This document shows positions 56,218 through 64,000 of a DNA stretch of 64,000 nucleotides, piece by piece. The stretch lies in assembly GCA_034190875.2 (NCBI GenBank), contig CM067358.1:42074723-42138722 (forward strand), read 5' to 3'. Origin of the DNA: Urechis unicinctus (Eukaryota; Annelida; Polychaeta; Xenopneusta; Urechidae). The position numbers and the translations under genes were made by a program. The stretch's first letter is position 1; each line of letters opens with the position of its first letter. Below the pieces are notes generated by a model that did no database searches, was not told the DNA's origin, and saw only the letters and a program-made list of their open reading frames with translations.

Positions 56218-58779
56218 ATTTAATGTAGTTTATTGTACTGCCTTACATTTTAAGTGTGATGCAGTTTATTTGATCCATTGCTATCTTAGATACTTGTCGC
56301 CTGTTATAAAGGGTAGGGTCTGCCGAGCAAGGACAGGTGGTTTGCATTCGACCTTGTAAGCGCTATCAACATCTTACATGGGCAATTACCAGCGGTGACA
56401 ATAAACTAAAATTAGATGTTTCCATCATTGTCTGCCTTCCCCAACTGGTCTATTTGTCATTGTGTATTGTTGCATTACATAGCAACTTTCTGAGGGGGCG
56501 CTTTCCAAGAATTAATCAAAGAATACCTCTGCCTCAAAGCGATGGGATCTTTTGTGCCCCAAGATATTGTTTCCGTTTATTAAATAATTTTTGAAATCGT
56601 TATATAATATGGGTAATTATATTTCCGCATATGACTTTTTAACACAATCCCAACCTCTAAAGCACTTGTTATATAGATTTATTTTTAGAACCATTTCGCC
56701 TCAGCGTCGGTGCAGTCGTCATGATGAGCACTGCTGTTTTGTAAACAACAATGGCCTCGACGAAGCCTTCGTGGACTTGTCATTTGTCGCTTCTAAGCGT
56801 ATAATGACGACTTGTAGACGGATTCAAGAACAGTCAACAACAAAACTACTTTTCTGGGATATTGCGTCTCCAGGTGCGAACGCTGGCCATGTTTACATCT
56901 AAAACCGACACTGCGCCGTTTTGGAAAGCGCTCGACCGGGAGGTCAAGCACAGATCAAATTCATAGTGCGTCGTTGCCTGGGGCAGAGATTGATTGCGTA
57001 GGTACGCGCCGGATCCTCTGCTCCGGAGAATGGTAGGGATTATATTTTGCCTCTGTCGTTAGTTAGTCATTTTTTTGGTGCCTTCTGATGCAATTATATA
57101 TAGTTCACGCCGCATTGGCGTAACATTCTTAATGCCAATTGCAGCAAGTTGCTTTTGTAACTGTCCCCAGTTGTAGATGTCCCATCAATAAGGGTGCGGT
57201 CTCATCCCCGAATCCATAACAAAGTCATACACGACATGCACGTCTCTTGCAGGTTCAAATTATATACTGGGCGTAATGGTTGCACCATCCTGCGATTTAT
57301 TTAACACCGACCCAAAATTACCCAGATTTGTACGACGATGACAATGTCGAGTCATTTACTTTACAAATAGTGGTGCGATTGTACAACACAAGCCTCCATG
57401 CAATAACATTATGCGGAATTGGCACATTTTTGGATACGTCACAGTGCTGTGTAAAAGTCATACCAAGTTTTCCAGGTATATGAGGCGGTTTTTTGAACAA
57501 CCATCGATACAAGCATAACGATCGTGTGGCAATGCAATTGCATTGTATGGCTTTAGTTATGGAGTTAGGGGTCGATGAAATTCATGATGACATCACTTAA
57601 TGAGACGGCTGCATTATCTCGCATGTAATTATTCAGAAATGACAACTTAATGCTCCTTCAATGTGTGATACGCAGCATGTCTGTCAATAATTTACTTTAA
57701 GAACACCTAGTACCCTGGTCGGTTGACAGAAGTTCATGATGTTTACATTCAGTATGAATCATAAATGGACTTGGCAAGACGTTGTCATGTGTACAGACTG
57801 AAAACAAACCCAATATCTGGCGGATTATTCTGGGAAGTTCATTCGAAATGCAAAATAGAGGCTTGGAATGCTATGCAAATACCACATGTAAGTAGCGTCC
57901 GGTATTCATCGAGAGGCGTGCAGCAGACGGGCAATAATGTGTCAGCTTGCCATTCCTCAGCGTTGGTTAACATTTTGCATTGATCATGGCCTGGTTAGGT
58001 TATTTCTCTCATTCCGAAATATCGCTCTTTATGGTAGACTTTTACAGATTAAACGCACGACCTATGCTCAATGAGATATAAGCATGCTTCGTTTCACAGC
58101 AACGGAGAACAAAGGCTTCAATAGATGCAATTAGGTAACTCTTTATACGCTCCGAGGTACGTGATGGAAGTTAACAAACACAACGGAAATAAAAAAACGA
58201 GACATATATTGTGTTTTACATGTGAATGGATAATCAGCATAGTTCTCTAGGATGGGAATTTTCACCGTTATTTGGCGGTCAAATACTGATAGTTTTTTTT
58301 GCCTGAAATGAAATGAGCAATTTCTCATGCTATATATACTGACAGCAAAATAGTCCTAAAGCATGCATGGTATACTGAACACTAACTGGGATTTTATAGA
58401 TATTTTACCCGCTTTCTAAACTAAGGAGAGATAAAATAAGAACTCCAAGGGGTGAAATATTATCATGGGAAACAAACATAATCACAATTCTTGCCCCATA
58501 AATATTTATTTAGCAGTCAAAGTTAAATTTACTCATGTAACATTATGATGAAGATATGGGTTCAGTACAATCAAATATCAGCACTTGAGGTCGGTACAAC
58601 CAGTCCTGGTTTTCAATGTATTTTGAAATACAGCTTCATTTGCACCTGGTTGCGTGCTGCTCTGTGGCCAAACATTATTTAGCAAGTCTTGAAAGTGTTC
58701 CTCTTCTTCTACAGCCATTTATACGGGCTGTTATGTCGACGACGGGCTGTTATGTACCAGCTGTCTATTCCCCAGACTG

Positions 58780-61200
58780 TGCTAGTGTCGTATACAGGTT
58801 GTTAAATAACCGGCATATATAAGTGGGATGGGCATATTCCTCTCTATTAGGTGGGCAAGTACTGACAGGTTTAATCATAAAGCATACATGAGTGGAATGC
58901 CTATCCGTGCAGATGATTTCAATGTATCCAATGCATAATCCTGCGAATACAAGCCATGACATGTGCCAGATAAAATACTAATTGTAATTGCAGACACGGG
59001 CATTGTTTGAGAAAATTACCAGATTCGTTTACGAAGGTCTGATATCATTAACGATGACCATGAAGTACTGGGGCATGCATACAAATATATTGCAACACAT
59101 TGTAAGTTGAAAGCTGATTTCGCATTGTCACTTGTTTGGACTTTCAAACACCACACATATTGCCATATAAGCACAACAACAATGTCAATATAAATTATTG
59201 ACAGCAAAGACAATAAGCAGCTACGAACATTAAAGAGATGGCAATCTTGCATTATCAGCGTGAGATTATCTGTTGTCGTTGATTGTACACATACACTGGG
59301 TACAAAATATGCAGGGTGCATGATTATATTCGATTGGCGAGTGTCCAATTGATGGGGATAATAGCACATCCAATGTTAAGAAAAATGCCTGTATGTATAT
59401 TCATCAAGTCTTAGCTTATGGAACTGACAGTATGTTCTGTTTCATATTTTGTTCTGGAAATGAGATGTCACATCAAGGCGTCAGGCAATTATGCGGAGAT
59501 TTATTGACCACACTACATGAAAATGAAGAAAGATCACTTGGGCCTGACAACGACACTACTGAAAAATGTAAATTATCCTATAGATTGTCGTCAACCTTCT
59601 TTGTTAAACGTTAATGTGATTGATATAACAACGATCTGCAATGAATTAAGCAATCATGCGACTATCAATGCAGCATCAGCTGGTATTGCATAAAATATCA
59701 AATTCGCTGGATTCGGATTTTTTTGTGTTGTACGGCTTGTTTCACACCATCATCAAAACTAAAGGGTGCCTACGTGATATCCAAATATCACTGTTCAATG
59801 ACAAACCAGAATATGCACATTCCTTTGTGCTACATTGTCAGAATGAAAACATTGATAAACCTTGTTGTGTAAACATTTGATTCTCTCACCCAGCAAATAT
59901 TAAATATGGAGACAGATGGATGGTTCAAATTATACCGCAGCAGTAGAAACAAAAACAGCCAACAAAATATCCAATGACGCTCCCTCACGTGCAAATAGTG
60001 AATAAGTTCGTAGCATTAGTTGACCCCTAACACATTCGCAAGCTCTATATTTCCTTTATAATAGAACATATAATGTGTATCATTCAGAAAGATTAGTACA
60101 ATACATGTGTTTTATACCATGGCAGGCCATCCCTACATCGAGGTGCTGATGCTTATTACTTATGTGAACTACCAGAGTTAATAAATATTGGAATGAGCAA
60201 TCAAATCACGGATATGGTGTGTGTAATAGAACATTGGGAGGCCAGGTGTAAACCAACCACGTTGTCGTTTTGGGGTTATTGCCAGCTCGGCCAAAGCAAC
60301 ACACATAGCACGGAGCTTAGTAGCGAGTGACAACAGTGAACCGTCATGTTTATCCTGCCTGCAACTGGAAACGAATCAGTGCCACGTCTTAAATCGCTGA
60401 TTACGCTTCCAAAATGCATCGGCATGGCTGTGTCTTGAGCAATCGATCGATAAAATTACTGAACTAATGTGGAAGGGTGCAAGCAGATGCCAAGGCTACA
60501 GGAATTGTAGCACTAAGTGGAAGATATCAAATTGAGCACTAACGAGGATATGGGTAACCCGATTATTAGTAAGTGGTTTCGTTTACAGTGAAGCATAGCT
60601 CTCGCTGCCACTCCAAATAACTAAATTGAATGCTCAGGGTTAGTTATTATTCTACTGATGTGTTACAGCTCAGTAGATATTATGATATATTAGCCGATCT
60701 CGTGTGAAGGCAACGGAATCGTTATATGGCTGTGTGTTAACGTGTACAATCGACCCAAAAAGTTAATTAACCAATGTAAGAGGATAGATTCCCTTGCAAT
60801 GGATCTGCCAGATGCCAAGCCTACAAGGATGGTAGCCCTAATTGGAGCAGCGCTCTTGGAAGTCATCAAATCGAACACTAACGCGGATTGTTGGGAAGCC
60901 GATTATTGGATGGAGCTTTCGTTTACGGTCTACTATTGTTCTCTTTGTCCACTCAAGGTAACAAAGTTATTCATTTGCTCATATATTACACCTAAACATG
61001 CACGAAATGCAATCAGAACATATAGTTAACCTCGTGATAATTACGATGCGCAAATTAACATATCATGCTCAGATTTAGCATTCTAGAAGGGTGTCTGTAG
61101 ACAAATCAGCAGAAACGAGAGAATCAAGTGAGCGGCTGAAGTTCTCTTGTATACAGCCATCACAAGTCCCTCATGCTTAAAGCCCAAACGAGCGATCGAT
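58780..61200 (-). repeat. Repeat block, copy 3 of 3, inverted
   Basis: Reverse-complement counterpart of 12,660-15,000, within the right arm, and more distantly of 4620-6960. Both subunits of the internal tandem are visible, at 60,440-60,640 (ccaaggctacagg, atgggtaacccg) and 60,760-61,140 (gccaagcctacaagg, ttgggaagccg, gagagaatcaagtgagcgg). No G run at the site matching 14,961. Confidence 0.65.
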
Positions 61201-64000
61201 TCGTCAGCTCGGTTTGCAATTATGGAACTCGTTCCATCAGTCTAAAATGCTGATGTCAATTTAAATACCTGCACAAATAGAAGCAACTCGGAAAGGACTC
61301 AATTTATTTGGGTTAAACAGCGACATGATTGTCAGCTCAACTGTCCGCGAACTCACACCAAGGTAGCTGATTCGTTTCAATATAACCCACGCTTATTCTG
61401 TCTAAATATGATCATCTAGAACCGGAAACAAACAGTAATGCTGAACAATGTTATAAACCGCACTTAAAGCCAATTCTAATTAAGGGTTACAATGGTGCTG
61501 CATAAAGGAACTAGGTCGATATTCTTCTGATCTGTTGGATGACTTAACCCCATGGGTGTCTGAAAATGGCAAGTTGAATGTGGTCTAACGATTCACTATT
61601 CGATATTGGTGACTGGTTTCTCGTGTGGGCGAGTGGACTTCATGCTCATTTTCATACCAATCTATCTTAATGTTTTTTTTTATCTTTACAGATGAGTTAC
61701 GATATTGACTGATGAACATGCTTCGGGGATGCATGCCATGCAATTATGTATAATGAATCACCACAAAATAATAATTAATAAAGCTACGATCATCTATCAG
61801 CCAAGTGATGTTTTTGTGAGAATATGTACTGCTCAAGAACGTCGGTGCTTTTGATTATTTATGAACATTACTAAGATGACGGATATGTTTACTCATGGAT
61901 AATAGATACAAGGTTTAAAAAGTGCAATTGAATTCAGCTGGCTACATATCTTCATACAAAAAGCTTCTCTGCGTAAATCTAAGATTTACAGGAGTACAAT
62001 ATGTATTACAAGTATAACTCAAACTTTATTGAGTAACTTTGCTGATGCATATGCGTTTGCCATGACGTTTTTAGGGAACATGCGCTGGATATTACGCTAA
62101 TTCTATGCTTTCTAGATTGGCACGCTACGTGCAGTAACATTTCTATCTCTTGCATCGGAGACAAATTCTGAGACATTTAATTTTTGATAAATGCAGAAAT
62201 CGCTGAGCAGTAACACTGACACTAACCTATGTCACAATGCATTGTCGAAGTCAAATTTAGTATCCTGTTCTAATTAATGCGGTTGTGACGGAGCAACAGT
62301 GGCATTCGCAATTATATTGCGTGTCTTAATGGCTTAGGGGCGCATACATTGTACAGATGTGGTGACAATATAAATAGAGAGGCAAACAGCTTTCCGCAGA
62401 CGGAGGTACATCACTAAAGAAGCCTTCTCTCACGATGGCATGCTCCCCACATACTGGTTTATTTCCCAATTAACATACTCTTTCGTCGGATATCATACTA
62501 GAAACAAATCGACAATTACCAATATATTTGTATGGCGATTCATTGTTTACGTACTGTTCGCATCTCCCTAATGTTAAAAGCCGCTTAGTTTGATTGCGAT
62601 TTTGTCATTCTGTTTTGGTTATCCGTGAGATTATCTACACTTGCATATAAAACTTCAATTTGAAGACCGCCTCTTATGATGATATCTTCATCCTGTTTTC
62701 TTGATAGAATGTAGCCGACCAGGACGTCTATTGAGGTTATATGAAATAGCAATGTGAAAGGTCGTCGGAGCCGGGTTAGATATAAATTGTATCGGTCACC
62801 CAGACTAACTAACATTCTGTGATCATGTAGTCTACACTGTAAATAGTGTATTGTCAGTGGATCTAAGTCGGATTGTGGGACATCGAAAAGCAAGCTTACA
62901 TGTGCTGTACTACACATAACTAGTAAATGGACGATGGGACCGTTATCAAAATGGCTTCTCTGGAAAATGTCAAGGGTCATCACAGATTGCAGCCTCTTCT
63001 TCGGTTACCAAAATCCCCTCGCAAAGCGAACATTCCAACATGGTATGTCGACGGGTATCCGAACAGACAACTAGTCTAGCACGCGGTGATTTCCATTCTG
63101 CTTTTGCTATGTCAGTTGCATCATCATGTATTTGGCTCGTGTTTCACTGTGACTATCGTTAGAGCCAACTTTACCCGGGTGCTGTGTGGATCAGAGTTGG
63201 CAACTTCAAGCTTTTATTTCGTAGGTTCAAAACTGGTTGTTGGCAATCGATTTCATTCGTGCACAAAATGACATATAACACGGTATATGCATTAGCCTAA
63301 TAATCATTAACTAAACAATTCGCACCGAACACTTCATATTTTAGGCATTTCATAGCTCTGTAATATGTCCCTGGTGTTTCTAGAAGCATCTACAACTTTC
63401 AGTCTATAACATAAGGCTTCGACTTATCAAGTGCATTATCCAATTGTACACGGTGTCGACAACACTACATTCTGTCAGCCAAACAAGACGTTGCATCTCC
63501 TCATAATTTGATCACAACATAAGCGATGCAAGACGTTTTACGTGGTTTTTCTTACAGAAACTGCAGATATTATTGAAGCTCTTTGAACGCATAATTATTT
63601 TGGAAGTTTTCAAAAACATCCGGTTATATAGGCCTTTAATCAGAAATCGATACAAATGAACTACGTGAGTAGTCTCACTGGCGCTCAATAAATGGGAAGC
63701 ACGAGAAATATTTTGGTTTTGCGAATAGGGGGTGCACAAAAAATGCACGCAAAATGAACGCCTAATGTGTGATGCATTTCAGGTAAAGCACACACTGATG
63801 TATTTAAGCAACACCTACATCCATGTGACACCATGCAAATCATAGGGTAATAACCCAATCACTAAGTCGATATAACAGCTGGTACATATTTATTTCGGTG
63901 GTTCGAAAGCGGCTGATTTGTTTTAATATTACTGATGAAATCCACGCTTGTTCTGTCTTAAAAGAGCATTTAGTTCCGAAAGCTAACAGTAATGTTGAAC

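Overview
The window looks like gene-poor, AT-rich nuclear DNA of an invertebrate animal. A mollusc, perhaps a gastropod, is my best guess, from the long GTGA arrays, the type of LINE remnant, a tRNA-derived SINE, and decayed members of the THAP and P2X7-C-domain families. Species-level assignment is inference. I see no intact protein-coding gene, no bacterial operon, no rRNA, no functional tRNA and no CRISPR array. Most of the longer open frames are translations of TA, GT or GTGA microsatellites, or chance frames in repeats.

Region by region. (1) 1-2.87 kb holds two decayed genes that converge. On the plus strand is a THAP zinc-finger, transposase-like gene (131-1653). On the minus strand is a gene for a P2X7 intracellular-type domain (2760 down to about 1640). 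Both have splice-like junctions and both are broken. A 12-base inverted match around TGACGTCA lies at the outer end of each gene, so the pair may be one dead transposon. (2) 4.6-7.0 kb is the oldest-looking copy of a repeat block seen again at 12.7-15.0 kb and, inverted, at 58.8-61.2 kb. (3) 10.3-19.0 kb and 54.8-64 kb are the arms of a very large imperfect inverted repeat. They are collinear for about 9 kb, with TA microsatellites at matching positions, and the repeat runs off the right end of the window. (4) The 36-kb spacer is itself a mosaic. It holds a second inverted pair (23.2-23.6 and 41.4-42.0 kb), direct copies (24.1-27.7 and 37.0-38.8 kb), a rearranged pair (29.1 and 30.3 kb), a head-to-tail duplication of 3.2-3.9 kb (42.0-45.2 and 45.4-49.4 kb), a SINE, and two non-LTR retrotransposon fragments (22.3-22.5 and 53.5-54.8 kb).

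The genes do not form a working pathway. The content is a record of duplication, inversion and transposon decay. The two strongest leads are the THAP/P2X7-C convergent pair at the left edge and the giant inverted repeat. All similarities were found by eye, so identity levels are estimates and block boundaries are approximate.
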